Positions 1 through 9,398 are shown, counted from the first letter of the stretch. The stretch is DNA of 64,000 nucleotides from an uncultured Pseudoalteromonas sp. (GCA_947493455.1 CANLRB010000001.1:372001-436000), one strand, 5' to 3'. Made by a program: numbers and translations. The notes: generated by a model from the letters alone, not told the origin.

Positions 1-1149
1 CCCGCATCCTTGCCAACAGCGGGCCAGTTTGACGTTGAAGTGGTGTTTCGCTCGAGTGACGACCCAGTTGCAATGAAACAATTTGCTGAGCAAATCATTG
101 AAAAAGCCAACGCCAGCGGTAGTTTTTTGTTTGTGAATACCGATTTAAAAATCGACCTGCCGCAAGCAGAATTAGATATTGACCGCGAGCTTATCGCCGA
201 TTTAGGCCTAGATTTACAGTCGGTAAACAATCAACTCAGTATTTTAATGTCGAATAACTTTGTTAACTACTTTAATAAAGATGGTAAGGCATATCGTGTT
301 ATTCCTATTGTAGGTGATGACGAGCGTTACAACCCTGAAAATATTCTTGATATGAAGATACGTGCAGGCACTGGTGAGCTGATCCCTGTCTCGGCATTTG
401 CCAGCTTACGTACCTTTACCAGTCCGCGCGTATTAGGTTCATTTAACCAGCAGGGTTCATTTAGAATTTTGGCCGGGGTGTTGCCACATATCACTAAAGA
501 GCAAGGCTTATCGACCATTGAAGATATAGCCGCGGAATTGTTGCCAGCCAATTACTCAATCGATTATGCAGGTGAGTCGCGCCAGTTGCGTAAAGAAGGC
601 AATACCATGGTCGGCGTTTTGTTGGTGTCGATGATCGTCGTGTACTTTTTGCTGACGATTCAATTTAATAGTTTCCGCGACCCGCTTGTAGTGCTATTAG
701 GCTGTGCGCCACTGGCTCTTGCTGGTGCACTCATGCTGCCGTTTTTATCGCTCACTACGGTCAATATTTACAGTCAAATTGGTCTAATTACCTTAATTGG
801 CTTGATTGCAAAAAATGGTATTTTGATTGTCGAATTCGCCAACCATTTACAGCTCGAAGGTAAGTCAAAATTAGATGCTGTAAAAGGTGCTGCAGCAACC
901 CGTTTACGCCCTATTTTAATGACCACAGGGGCAACTGTGCTCGGTCACTTCCCGCTGGTATTGGTAACGGGTGCAGGTGCTGAAGCGCGTAACAGTATCG
1001 GTATTATTTTAGTTGCCGGTATGCTGATAGGTACGTTTTTCACCTTGATTGTATTGCCGCTACTTTATGAAAAATTAGCCAAAGACCACCGCGGTGAAAT
1101 GGAATCTGAAGAATCGCTCAGCGGTACCCAGTTTTCTAACGCATTATAA
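1..1149 (+). CDS. RND multidrug efflux permease, C-terminal part (5' truncated by window edge)
   Basis: The reading frame is open from base 1 (a TTG at 10 is not a real start), so only about the last 382 residues of a protein normally over 1000 residues long are present. It would be the inner-membrane proton-driven pump of a tripartite efflux system. Visible parts are the end of the second porter (periplasmic) half, then a hydrophobic block from about residue 200 with the RND features FNSFRDPLVV, IGLITLIGLIAKNGILIVEFA, a cytoplasmic-loop sequence RLRPILMT and the GHFPLVLVTG-GAE segment that ends the transmembrane bundle. The family assignment is certain. Substrate and subfamily cannot be told from this part. 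A strong terminator follows at 1158. Confidence 0.93.
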   Translation, partial: PASLPTAGQFDVEVVFRSSDDPVAMKQFAEQIIEKANASGSFLFVNTDLKIDLPQAELDIDRELIADLGLDLQSVNNQLSILMSNNFVNYFNKDGKAYRVIPIVGDDERYNPENILDMKIRAGTGELIPVSAFASLRTFTSPRVLGSFNQQGSFRILAGVLPHITKEQGLSTIEDIAAELLPANYSIDYAGESRQLRKEGNTMVGVLLVSMIVVYFLLTIQFNSFRDPLVVLLGCAPLALAGALMLPFLSLTTVNIYSQIGLITLIGLIAKNGILIVEFANHLQLEGKSKLDAVKGAAATRLRPILMTTGATVLGHFPLVLVTGAGAEARNSIGIILVAGMLIGTFFTLIVLPLLYEKLAKDHRGEMESEESLSGTQFSNAL

Positions 1150-1157
1150 TAAACAGG

Positions 1158-1184
1158 TGCGCGGCAATATGCCGCGCATTTTTT
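1158..1184 (+). terminator. Intrinsic terminator after the RND pump gene
   Basis: Nine-base-pair GC-rich stem TGCGCGGCA / TGCCGCGCA with an ATA loop, followed directly by six T. It lies 9 bp past the stop codon. The rest of the gap to 1381 shows no gene. Confidence 0.9.
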
Positions 1185-1381
1185 AAATGCTTCCCTTTGC
1201 TTAACGAACATCGCGTCATCACTACTACCCCACCTAAAAGGCGCTATTTAAAGCTGTAAAGGGCCATTACAGCGCAGATAAAACGGCCAATACGGTACAC
1301 AAACCTGAACTGAATATGATGTATTCCGTTATTGATTGATTCATTAATGGCATGACCCATAAGCCGCGTTTTTATCGCCAC

Positions 1382-2728
1382 CTACATAGCACGTTTTAGT
1401 CGCTCTAACTGCTTAATATTGCCAAGTAAATCACGCCGTGATTGATTTTGTTGATAGGCTTTATTTAACAGCGCAATGGCTTTATCAAAGTCACCTTTAT
1501 CAATGGCGATTTGGGCACTTAACAACCACGCTTGCTCTTTATACGGAGCAAGTGTTGCAGCGCGCGTATAGAAACTATTGGCAATAGCGTATTGTTTTTG
1601 CCGTTGCAAAAGTTGGCCAAGCTCGAGCATAGCGCGTCCATTACCTGCATGAGCCGAAATAGCCGACGTGTAATACTGCTGCGCTTTTTTTGTATTGCCG
1701 TTTTCTTGTGCCAAAGCGCCTTGAAAGGTCAGTAATTCACTTTGCTGTATTGATGACAACTCGTTACTTTGTTTTTCAAGCGCGCTCGCTAGCTGCCCAG
1801 CTTTTTTTGTAAAGCCTTCGCTTACCAACAGTGAAACAGCCTCAATCATTTGCCCATAATACGGTTTTGCACCTTGCGCTAACGCCTTTTTTAAAAGCGT
1901 CACTGCTTTATTTTCATCACCATACGTTAAATGGAGTTGCGCCGTTAGTATCTGGTTACTAATCGATTCATTACCTAAACGCGCGGCGATTTCTAAACTG
2001 GCGAGGGCCTCTTTTTGTTCGCTACGCTGCAATTGAATTTGGCTTAAGTGCAACCAAAGTGCATCATCATTTGGGTTTTCTTCTATTAACTGGTTTAACA
2101 ACATTCTTGCCTCGCTGGTATCCCCTGCTTGCGTTAATGCCCACAGTAAGCCTTTTTTATAATCAGCGTGATTGGGGGCTAAAAACAAAGCTTGCCGAAA
2201 CCCAGCAACCGCAGCATAGGCTTGATTTTGCTGCATGTGTAAATAAGCGATTTGGGCAAATAAGCTTGCGTCTTGGTCGCCTAGTTGTAATGCCTTAGTG
2301 AGCATCTCTACGGCTTGCGCTTTTTTATCTTGCTTTAAATAAATTGCACCGAGTGCGCGGTAACTTGGTAATAAATCAGGTCGCTTTTTAAGTGCCGCGT
2401 TAAATGCCTCAATTGCCGCATCATCATGAGACAATTGCATCGCAATTTGACCAATTGCTTGCGCCAGTGCGGCACTTGCACTATTCACTGGGTACGATTT
2501 AACTTCATCCCATGCGCCGCGATAGTCCTTTGCCATTAGTAACGGCTTTATGCGCTCGGCAATGGCTTGCTCATTACTCGATAAGCGTGCTTTATCTTGC
2601 TGTAACACGCCGTAGCGCAGCTCAAATTGCCAGCTTTGCTGTGGCATCACTATCGACACCTGTTGATGTGCTAAAGTCTGGCTTGTGATACTGCCGAGTA
2701 ACAGTAAACTCGAAAACAAAATCTTCAT
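1382..2728 (-). CDS. Secreted tetratricopeptide-repeat protein, last gene of the TonB2 operon
   Basis: 448 residues with a cleavable signal peptide (cut near SQTLAHQ, residue 20), so periplasmic. From about residue 60 to the end it is a chain of helical pairs of about 34 residues with TPR consensus spacing (A/G-x-x-Y/L, A-I-x-x-Y/F-x-x-A-L), roughly ten repeats. Its start overlaps the stop of the TonB C-terminal reading frame as ATGA, so it is translationally coupled to it. A TPR gene closing a DUF3450-TtpC-ExbB2-ExbD2-TonB2 operon is a known arrangement in Vibrio and Alteromonadales. The likely role is a periplasmic scaffold for the energy-transducing complex, but its partner is not visible from sequence. 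Confidence 0.85.
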   Translation of the reverse strand: MKILFSSLLLLGSITSQTLAHQQVSIVMPQQSWQFELRYGVLQQDKARLSSNEQAIAERIKPLLMAKDYRGAWDEVKSYPVNSASAALAQAIGQIAMQLSHDDAAIEAFNAALKKRPDLLPSYRALGAIYLKQDKKAQAVEMLTKALQLGDQDASLFAQIAYLHMQQNQAYAAVAGFRQALFLAPNHADYKKGLLWALTQAGDTSEARMLLNQLIEENPNDDALWLHLSQIQLQRSEQKEALASLEIAARLGNESISNQILTAQLHLTYGDENKAVTLLKKALAQGAKPYYGQMIEAVSLLVSEGFTKKAGQLASALEKQSNELSSIQQSELLTFQGALAQENGNTKKAQQYYTSAISAHAGNGRAMLELGQLLQRQKQYAIANSFYTRAATLAPYKEQAWLLSAQIAIDKGDFDKAIALLNKAYQQNQSRRDLLGNIKQLERLKRAM

Positions 2729-3360
2729 AGGTCTTCAATCTCAATGGGCCAAATAAAGCGGGCTTTCACTTTTTCACCGTTTTTTGACGGCGCCGAAAAG
2801 CGAGCCATCTTTACAAAGCGTTTAATTTCTTTATAAAAACTGGGGTAAGGGTTTTGCGTTACTTCAATCAGCGTGACTTGGCCCTGTTCGTTAATCAGTA
2901 CATCTAAGGCAATATCAAATTTTTTCACGCCTTATCTGCGAATTTGCTGTGGTATATTGAGCTTTACCTTGTTAAGCATACGCGGCAAATCATCAAGTTG
3001 ATCTAAGCCAAAAGCCTGCCAATCAACATCCAATGACTCTTGCCAATTGATGCTGTTCATCTCTAAGTTCAACTCAAGCGGTTGTTGTTTAATATCGACT
3101 TTTGGCGGCACTAAATTAAGTCTTAACTGAGGTCCACTTCCTTGGGTATTTATCGCAACCGTTGGTGTTTGAACGTCAACTTGTTGCGCTGGCGGAGGGG
3201 GCGGCGGAGGTGGCAGTGAAACCGTATCAATAGTGCGCACTGTCACGGTTGACTCGCTGTAATCACTCAGCCAACGCGCTATGCTTATCAGCGAAATTGC
3301 CGCAACCAAAATCAGTAAAGCAATTAACAAAGCAAGGCTATGCGGTGCAAACTTTTTCAT
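2725..3360 (-). pseudogene. tonB2: TonB2-type energy transducer interrupted by an in-frame TAA
   Basis: Two open frames lie in the same reading frame, separated only by TAA (2934-2932) and one glycine codon. The first (3360-2932, 142 residues) has an N-terminal anchor helix (residues 10-29), an eight-proline run (about 51-58) and a linker ending IPQQIRR. The second (from a GTG at 2928, 67 residues) is a TonB C-terminal domain (DVLINEQGQVTLIEV, NPYPSFY, ARFIWPIEI). Read through, they make one TonB of about 211 residues, the usual size of TonB2 proteins. One base change (for example AAA or CAA to TAA) would explain the break. Unless the stop is read through or is a sequence error, anchor and receptor-binding domain are made separately. 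GTG restart would give a soluble domain without an anchor. The first half overlaps the exbD stop by ATGA. Confidence 0.85.
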
Positions 3361-3770
3361 CGTGTCGCAATACTCACATTGGCGGCGCCGGCGAGTTTAC
3401 TCTCGTCAATCACCTGCACGAGCAGTTCAGTTGGCACCTGTTTATCTGCCTGGATCACAACGGCCTTTTGTTTATCTTGAGTCAATTGAGAAACCACACC
3501 GCGCACACCGGCAACACCAATATTGGCACCGTCATAAATAATCTCTTTGCCATCGGTAATCGCTATCATGATCAAATTTCGCTCTAACTTTTGTTGCGAC
3601 AACGCTTGTGGCTTATCAACCTCGACACCGGTTTCTTTTACAAATACGGTGGTCACAATAAAAAAGATAAGCAGAATAAACACCACATCAATTAAGGGTG
3701 ATAAATCGATTTGTTGTTGCTGTTCGCTCTCTAAACGACGCTTTAAATTAGCTTGCATGGTGCGGTTCAC
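3357..3770 (-). CDS. exbD2: Biopolymer transport protein ExbD (TonB2 system)
   Basis: 137 residues: short cytoplasmic N-terminus, one transmembrane helix (VVFILLIFFIVTTVFV) preceded by the conserved SPLIDVVFILLIFF motif, whose aspartate carries the proton path, then a periplasmic domain. It forms the proton channel with ExbB and energises TonB. The drawn start is GTG at 3770. ATG at 3758 (MQANLKRR) is equally plausible. It overlaps the exbB2 stop and hands over to tonB by ATGA, so the operon is tightly coupled. Confidence 0.92.
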   Translation of the reverse strand: MNRTMQANLKRRLESEQQQQIDLSPLIDVVFILLIFFIVTTVFVKETGVEVDKPQALSQQKLERNLIMIAITDGKEIIYDGANIGVAGVRGVVSQLTQDKQKAVVIQADKQVPTELLVQVIDESKLAGAANVSIATR

Positions 3771-4128
3771 TATTGAGTTTACGGTTTACTAAACTAAACA
3801 ACAGCCACGCAGGCACAGCAAACAATAGACCTAATTGAGTGGTAAACAATGCATCTGCAATGCCCTGAGTTAGGCCATTATTACCTTGAATATTTGCCCC
3901 CTGCGACATGGCTAAAAATGCTTGTAACAGGCCCATGATGGTGCCAAGCAAACCAAGTAGCGGGAGCGCGCAAATACATAAGTTTAGAGACTGCTGCCAA
4001 AAACCAAGTGCGCGGTTGCACCGTTCTTTACGCACAATAAACGCAAAAATTAAGCGATAGTAAATAAATAAAGCCAACAACAAAATAGCAACTACAATTG
4101 GATTACTGAGTTCACTAAAGGATATCAT
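3748..4128 (-). CDS. exbB2: MotA/TolQ/ExbB family proton channel protein, short form (ExbB2)
   Basis: 126 residues, the short form found in TtpC-type systems. It has an N-terminal helix (about 9-30) and two further helices around ALPLLGLLGTIMGLLQAF and TTQLGLLFAVPAWLLF, the signature helices of the ExbB/TolQ/MotA family. Its start overlaps the stop of the larger ExbB-like gene (ATGA at 4125-4128). With ExbD it makes the inner-membrane motor for TonB. Confidence 0.92.
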   Translation of the reverse strand: MISFSELSNPIVVAILLLALFIYYRLIFAFIVRKERCNRALGFWQQSLNLCICALPLLGLLGTIMGLLQAFLAMSQGANIQGNNGLTQGIADALFTTQLGLLFAVPAWLLFSLVNRKLNSEPHHAS

Positions 4129-5438
4129 GCAGCACCTCGTGTTTGGGTTGGAGTCGGGGCCAGTGTTGGAGGTTCAACTAAGTCAATTTGGCTCAGAGCA
4201 ATCGCACTTTGCTCCAGCGTATGGTAGTAATTTTTAACTTTGCGCGATAAAAATGCGTGGATCAGTAAGGCTGGGATCGCAACCACTAAGCCAAGCTCTG
4301 TGGTGACTAACGCTTCTGAAATACCACCTGAAACCGCAGCAGGATCGCCTGCGCCAAATAGCGTCATAAGCTTAAAGGTATCAATCATACCGCTGACCGT
4401 GCCCAATAAGCCGAGAAGCGGTGCCACCGCAGCCGTAATGGCAATCGCGCCAAGCAAATTATCGAGCTGTTTTTTGTAATTAGTTAAGGCATTAAACAAG
4501 TGGTCGTCGCGCTCTTGGCCAACCGAGTGTTGCTGACAAATTGTCACCAACTCACGTTGCCACTGCCCCAGTTTGAGTGTGGCAAGCTGTGATTTTTGAT
4601 TAACGATACGTGCAGCAATTGACGCATCGAGTTTGGGCAATTTAATCAGTTGCACGAGTTTGTATATCGCAATACACACTGCAAATAACGCAAACAATAA
4701 AATGGGTGCAATCCATACGCCGCCCTTTGCCACATGCGATGTAATGGTTTCTTTTTCTTGCTCGCGCAGTAGCGCGCGGCCGTTACTCGGATCAATCGGT
4801 AATTTAGCCATCCCCTGATTTTTTATTTGTCGTAGCTGGGCGGCGTTTTGCTCACTAAATACAAACGCAACTTCATTAAGCGCACTACCCTGCTCAATAA
4901 TGCCCGCATCGGTGTCAGTTAAGTAGTAAGTAAATGGACCCAGTTCAAGTAAGTCGGCTGTTACTTGCTGGCCGTTTTGTCTGACAATTTCAGCGCTATA
5001 AAAGCGGCCCTTTTTGCTATTTTGCGATTCAATGCGTTGTTCACTTTGAGCCAGTAGCTGATTAAAGTCGAGCGCCTGCGACGAGCTCGTTTGCGCATTA
5101 AAGCGGCGTAATAAGTTTTCTTGAAAACGCGCCTGCTGTTGCCACTTTGCCAAGCGCTGTTCAACTTCTTCGATTGACAATGCGGCTTCGTCTTTGGCGC
5201 GAACCAAGCCCGCAGTTTGCTGCCTTAGCGTCATTACTTCGCGCTCAATGTTATTAAGTTGTTGCGTGAGTGATTGGCTTTCTTTAATTTGGCGCGCTTG
5301 CGTTGTCGTTAGCGCTTTTTCAGCCGCCTTAATATCCACTTGCAACGAACTAATCACTTCATTGGCAAACAAAGCATGGGGTAACCAGAGTACTGCAAAT
5401 GATAACGATACAAATATTACTCTACTAAAATCTTTCAT
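4125..5438 (-). CDS. ttpC: TtpC-like large ExbB-family protein with periplasmic coiled coil
   Basis: 437 residues. Signal peptide to about residue 25, a glutamine-rich coiled coil (about 27-115), a globular stretch, then an ExbB/MotA/TolQ domain with helices near 243-262, 330-355 (AAVAPLLGLLGTVSGMIDTF) and 375-398 (ELGLVVAIPALLIHAF). This layout is that of TtpC, the fourth component of Vibrio TonB2 systems. A GGAG ribosome site lies 7 bases before the ATG. It overlaps both neighbours by ATGA. The Vibrio gene name is given by architecture only. Confidence 0.88.
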   Translation of the reverse strand: MKDFSRVIFVSLSFAVLWLPHALFANEVISSLQVDIKAAEKALTTTQARQIKESQSLTQQLNNIEREVMTLRQQTAGLVRAKDEAALSIEEVEQRLAKWQQQARFQENLLRRFNAQTSSSQALDFNQLLAQSEQRIESQNSKKGRFYSAEIVRQNGQQVTADLLELGPFTYYLTDTDAGIIEQGSALNEVAFVFSEQNAAQLRQIKNQGMAKLPIDPSNGRALLREQEKETITSHVAKGGVWIAPILLFALFAVCIAIYKLVQLIKLPKLDASIAARIVNQKSQLATLKLGQWQRELVTICQQHSVGQERDDHLFNALTNYKKQLDNLLGAIAITAAVAPLLGLLGTVSGMIDTFKLMTLFGAGDPAAVSGGISEALVTTELGLVVAIPALLIHAFLSRKVKNYYHTLEQSAIALSQIDLVEPPTLAPTPTQTRGAA

Positions 5439-6193
5439 TTGGTTTGCTCCACATTTACAGGCAATGGTATAAGCTCAGCGGCAACTTGATGATCAAGCAT
5501 GGCTTTTGCTAATCGAAATTGTTGTTCTGAAATCAAATCGCTTTCAAGCCAGACCCATTGATTGTTGGCGACATAACCAAGCCCTGTTTTACTGCCGTCT
5601 GGGGTACTAAAATAAGCAATTTGCCCGCCTAAATAGATTTGCTCGATCAAAATGCTTTCATCGCCATTTATCGCAACCATGGATTTCAAATAGCTCACAC
5701 GCGAATTAAACTCATCGCGCTGACGATACAAGGTAAGCAGTAAATCAAGACGCTCACTGTTGTCTTTCGACTCCCCGTTTGCGGCGATTTGCTCACTCCA
5801 GTTTTTAACGAGTGGCGGCGGAAGTTGATTCAATGTGCTGTGTACCGCGCGAAAGCGAAAATCAAGCCAAGTCGCAAGCTCACTTTGTGCGGTTTCTAAT
5901 TCACTTTGTGTTTTTAATAATTCAGCGCGGCGAACATCAACTTGATTTTGTGCCGACCTACTCTCTAAAAGCGTTTGCTTTAACAGCTTTTTTTCTTGCT
6001 TTAACAGCTGTAAGCGCTGCTCCAAAACACCTTTATGCTGTTGCCAATCTTGCACCAGTGCACGCTCTTGCGCGCGCAAGCCCAACCACGTTTCAACTAG
6101 GTTTTGATACTGCGCAACTGTACTTGTTGCGCTATGTGCTTGGCTTGTAAAAACACCAAACAACAAGCCGATTAATACAATTTTATTTTTCAT
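5435..6193 (-). CDS. DUF3450 family periplasmic coiled-coil protein, first gene of the TonB2 operon
   Basis: 252 residues with a signal peptide (cut near SQAHSA, residue 22), then a long heptad-rich helix (about 25-110) and a C-terminal globular part (YLGGQIAYFSTPDGSKTGLGY; WVWLESD). Both the helix and the end of the protein resemble the periplasmic part of the next gene product, as expected for DUF3450 with its TtpC partner. It is the first gene after the divergent promoter carrying the Fur box at 6261-6279. Molecular role is not established; a structural partner of the TonB2 motor is the best inference. Confidence 0.85.
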   Translation of the reverse strand: MKNKIVLIGLLFGVFTSQAHSATSTVAQYQNLVETWLGLRAQERALVQDWQQHKGVLEQRLQLLKQEKKLLKQTLLESRSAQNQVDVRRAELLKTQSELETAQSELATWLDFRFRAVHSTLNQLPPPLVKNWSEQIAANGESKDNSERLDLLLTLYRQRDEFNSRVSYLKSMVAINGDESILIEQIYLGGQIAYFSTPDGSKTGLGYVANNQWVWLESDLISEQQFRLAKAMLDHQVAAELIPLPVNVEQTK

Positions 6194-6260
6194 AAGACAC
6201 TAAAAAGTCACTCGCTCGCATGTGGACGAACCAGTGAAACTATTACAATTAATTATTGCA

Positions 6261-6279
6261 AATGATAATCCTTATCATT
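6261..6279. promoter_or_regulatory. Fur box between the TonB2 operon and a siderophore receptor
   Basis: AATGATAATCCTTATCATT is a near-perfect palindrome. The core TGATAATnATTATCA is matched at 14 of 15 positions (one C for A). It lies 68 bases before the minus-strand ATG and 50 bases before the plus-strand GTG, so one site can repress both directions in iron-replete cells. Confidence 0.9.
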
Positions 6280-6328
6280 AAGATCCGCAACCGAAAAATA
6301 TAACATCTTCCAATACAAGGAGTGGGTT

Positions 6329-8557
6329 GTGCCAAAAACAGCTAATACAAACAAGAGCATGTTTATCAATAGTGCGTTACTAATCACCGCCGCGGGTAGC
6401 TTTAATGCAACGGCAAACGAACAGGTTAAAACACTCGAAAAAACCAAAATTGATGCCAATAAACAAGATACTTACAAAGTCGATAAAGTATCTAATCACA
6501 AAATCACCACTGATTTAGTCGACACAGCAAAGACAATTAGCGTACTCGATTCTCAGTTACTTGCAGATCAAGGTGTCACCAATTTAAATGACGCGCTGCG
6601 CAATGTCGCCGGTGTTTCAACGTTTGGCGCTGGTGAAGGCGGTGGCGGTAATATCACCACAAATGATAAAATTACCATTCGTGGCTTTAATTCAAATGGC
6701 AATATTTACATTGATGGCGTGCGCGATATCGCCGGCTATTCACGTGATTTGTTTAACGTGAACGCGGTGGAAGTAGTCAAAGGCGCAAGTTCAAGCCTAT
6801 CTGGTAAAGGGACCTCAGGCGGTGCAGTTAATTTAAGCACCAAGCAAGCCCAATTTGACAAGTTTTCAAACTTAGATGCGAGCTACGATGACGCAGAGCG
6901 ACTGCGCCTTACGCTTGATAGCAACCATGTACTAAGTGATACAGCAGCATTTCGTATCAATGCCCTGTATAGCGACGGTGGTGACCCACTCAATAACGGC
7001 GTTGAAGAGTATCAAACCACCGCTATCGCCCCAGCCATTCAAATTGCAATTAACGATCAATTTAATATCACCGCTGATGCGCTTTTGATGCAGCAAGACA
7101 ACAACCCGATGCTTGGCTTGCCATACATTAACGAAGATGCAGCGGCGCAACTCGGCCGCCCAGAAGGTGCACTGGATGAAAGCTTATGGGATAACTACTA
7201 CGGCGTTGCCGCACGTGACTTTGAAGAAGTTGACGTTGCTATTGCAACAATTCGCGCCGAGTACAACATTTCACCAAACATTAAGCTATTCAATCAACTT
7301 CGTTTTGGTGAAAACGATAAAAAATCAGTGGTTTCACGCCCGTTAATGCGCTCAGAGCGCGATCCTGAGACCCGCGAGCGCACTTACTATGACCAAGTGG
7401 ATGTGTCATGGACGCGCAATCTTGATGAAGAACACTCTTTATTTGTCAATCAGCTTGACCTTATTACACAGTTTAAAACCGGTAATATTCAACACGATTT
7501 AGTGATCGGCACTGAGATTTACAAGGAAGAAAAAGAGTCGCAGCGCTTATCAAATAACATCGTACTTGATTCTGATTATGTTGATATAAACAACCCACAA
7601 ACGAATACGCCTTATACTGGCAATATCGATGTCGACGGCTTGCCTACCAAAACAGAAGGTGAAGGCATGGCGCTTTACGCGCTCAGCAATATGACCATTA
7701 ATGACAATGTATTGCTCAGTGCAGGTCTTCGATGGGAAGATTATGAAGCAACCGGTGCACGTTATATGTGGCAGCGTATTGATGGCCAATGGCATCAAGA
7801 ATATGCAGATGGATTAAAATCATCGGCCGACTTTGTCAGTTGGAACCTATCAGCGGGCTACAAAGCAAACGAAAACATCTTTGTATACCTTGCAGCGGCA
7901 AATTCACAAGACCCTGCGGCGGGCGATCTCGCTTTCACGTGGTCACAAACAGCAGTTGATCAAATTGGCGCGCTAGACCCACAAGAATCAAAAAACTACG
8001 AACTCGGTATAAAAGCGAGTTTACTCGACGATTCTCTTGAGATTAGCGCGGCGTACTTTGACACCACAAAAACCGTAACCGATCGCGACGATGACGGTAA
8101 CTATTTCCTTGCCGGTGAACAGGTAGCAACCGGGTTTGAGTTTACAGCAACGGGTAAAATAACCGCTGATCTTGATGTGGTCGCAACGTTCACTAACCAA
8201 GACACTGAAGTCACCAAAGACTATAACCCTGATACCCAAGGTAACGGTCTATCTGGCGCACCAGATAACATGGCAAGTGTTTGGTTAAATTATGAACCAA
8301 GTCAGTGGCAATTTGGTGTAGGTGCACAATACAGTTCAGGCGATACCTACTGGCGACGCAACACTGCTTATTTTGAAACAGGCAGCTACACGCTTCTACA
8401 CGCAATGGTTGGCTATGAGTTTAGCAAAGAGTTTGTGCTGCGCCTTAACGTCGATAACGTGGCAAATAAAAGCTATATCACAGATTACAGCGCACGCGGT
8501 CACTTTAAACCAGCAGATCCGCGCTTAATCAAGCTATCAGCTCAATATCGATTTTAA
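6329..8557 (+). CDS. TonB-dependent siderophore receptor, catecholate type (Fiu-like)
   Basis: 742 residues starting at GTG, supported by AAGGAG six bases upstream. Signal peptide to about residue 28, then a plug domain (about 45-175: LADQGVTNLNDALRNVAGV, KITIRGFN, IYIDGVRD, VEVVKGASSSLSGKGTSGGAVN) and a 22-strand barrel ending in YRF with the terminal aromatic typical of outer-membrane proteins. The plug phrasing is closest to the Fiu/BfrD class of catecholate receptors. It faces the TonB2 operon across a shared Fur box and is followed by a PiuC-type gene, a common pair. The exact siderophore is not determinable. Confidence 0.92.
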   Translation: MPKTANTNKSMFINSALLITAAGSFNATANEQVKTLEKTKIDANKQDTYKVDKVSNHKITTDLVDTAKTISVLDSQLLADQGVTNLNDALRNVAGVSTFGAGEGGGGNITTNDKITIRGFNSNGNIYIDGVRDIAGYSRDLFNVNAVEVVKGASSSLSGKGTSGGAVNLSTKQAQFDKFSNLDASYDDAERLRLTLDSNHVLSDTAAFRINALYSDGGDPLNNGVEEYQTTAIAPAIQIAINDQFNITADALLMQQDNNPMLGLPYINEDAAAQLGRPEGALDESLWDNYYGVAARDFEEVDVAIATIRAEYNISPNIKLFNQLRFGENDKKSVVSRPLMRSERDPETRERTYYDQVDVSWTRNLDEEHSLFVNQLDLITQFKTGNIQHDLVIGTEIYKEEKESQRLSNNIVLDSDYVDINNPQTNTPYTGNIDVDGLPTKTEGEGMALYALSNMTINDNVLLSAGLRWEDYEATGARYMWQRIDGQWHQEYADGLKSSADFVSWNLSAGYKANENIFVYLAAANSQDPAAGDLAFTWSQTAVDQIGALDPQESKNYELGIKASLLDDSLEISAAYFDTTKTVTDRDDDGNYFLAGEQVATGFEFTATGKITADLDVVATFTNQDTEVTKDYNPDTQGNGLSGAPDNMASVWLNYEPSQWQFGVGAQYSSGDTYWRRNTAYFETGSYTLLHAMVGYEFSKEFVLRLNVDNVANKSYITDYSARGHFKPADPRLIKLSAQYRF

Positions 8558-8634
8558 TCCCGTTGATTGAGAGCTTGTCTAAATAGCTTTAATAAACATG
8601 AATTCGTTACGTGTTTATTACCATTTTAAATCGC

Positions 8635-8659
8635 TGTATTCACTTTTTAAGTGAATACA
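8635..8659. other. Hairpin in the leader of the PiuC-type gene
   Basis: Eleven-base-pair perfect inverted repeat TGTATTCACTT / AAGTGAATACA with a TTT loop, 15 bases before the GGAGG ribosome site. A weaker inverted repeat (AATAAACATG / CGTGTTTATT, about 8590-8620) precedes it. No T tract follows directly, so it may be a processing or attenuation element rather than a terminator. Confidence 0.5.
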
Positions 8660-8684
8660 ACTTACTCGTTTTTTGGAGGCTACA

Positions 8685-9368
8685 ATGCTGATCAAATTAA
8701 ACCAGGTGTTAAATAAAAATCACTGTTTAGATATCACCGAGCAACTTATCGCAGCGGATTGGGTATTGGGCGAAAGCACCGCGGGCCATCTAGCTAAAAA
8801 TGAAAAAAGCAATTTACAGCTCGCTCAAGATAATCCGTTAGCGCAAAATTTAGGTCAATTTATTGTCGGGCAACTGGCCAATGTCAGCGACTTTCAAGCG
8901 GCGGCCGTGCCACATAAAATATTTCCGCCCATGTTTAATTGCTATCAAGGTGGCGGAACGTTTGGCAATCATATCGATAACGCGATCCGCTTTCATCCGC
9001 AAACGGGCGAGGCGATCCGGACTGATGTTTCAATTACGGTGTTTTTAAATGAACCTGACGAATACGATGGCGGCGAATTAATCATTCAAGACACCTATGG
9101 CGAGCAAAAAGTAAAACTGGCCGCTGGCGACGCTGTGTTGTACCCATCAACCAGTTTGCATCAAGTGACACCTGTCACACGCGGCAGACGCCTTGCTTCT
9201 TTTTTTTGGATCCAGAGTTTCGTCGCCGATTTAGTTAATCGCACCACTTTATATCAGCTCGATAAATCAATTCAAGACATCTCACTAAAGTTACCCAATT
9301 CACAAGAAGCCATTACCTTAAGTGGTATCTACCATAACTTGTTAAGACAATGGAGCCGAGGCGAGTAA
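8685..9368 (+). CDS. piuC: Fe(II)/2-oxoglutarate-dependent dioxygenase of the PiuC/YbiX family
   Basis: 227 residues from the ATG preceded by GGAGG at 8675. A TTG 12 bases earlier would add four residues but lacks a ribosome site. Iron ligands are visible as His96-x-Asp98 (GNHIDNA) and His159 (TSLHQVTP), with Arg169 placed to bind 2-oxoglutarate (RGRRLASFFW). The jelly-roll segments YDGGELII and GDAVLYPS are typical of the family. PiuC proteins are usually encoded next to catecholate siderophore receptors, as here, and are iron-regulated. Their natural substrate is not known. Confidence 0.93.
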   Translation: MLIKLNQVLNKNHCLDITEQLIAADWVLGESTAGHLAKNEKSNLQLAQDNPLAQNLGQFIVGQLANVSDFQAAAVPHKIFPPMFNCYQGGGTFGNHIDNAIRFHPQTGEAIRTDVSITVFLNEPDEYDGGELIIQDTYGEQKVKLAAGDAVLYPSTSLHQVTPVTRGRRLASFFWIQSFVADLVNRTTLYQLDKSIQDISLKLPNSQEAITLSGIYHNLLRQWSRGE

Positions 9369-9398
9369 CACCTCGGCACAAAGCTTTCAAATCACAGT

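Noticed and set aside
9355-9377. Hairpin GCCGAGG / CCTCGGC at the end of the PiuC-type gene
   Set aside because: No T tract on either strand, so I did not call it a terminator.
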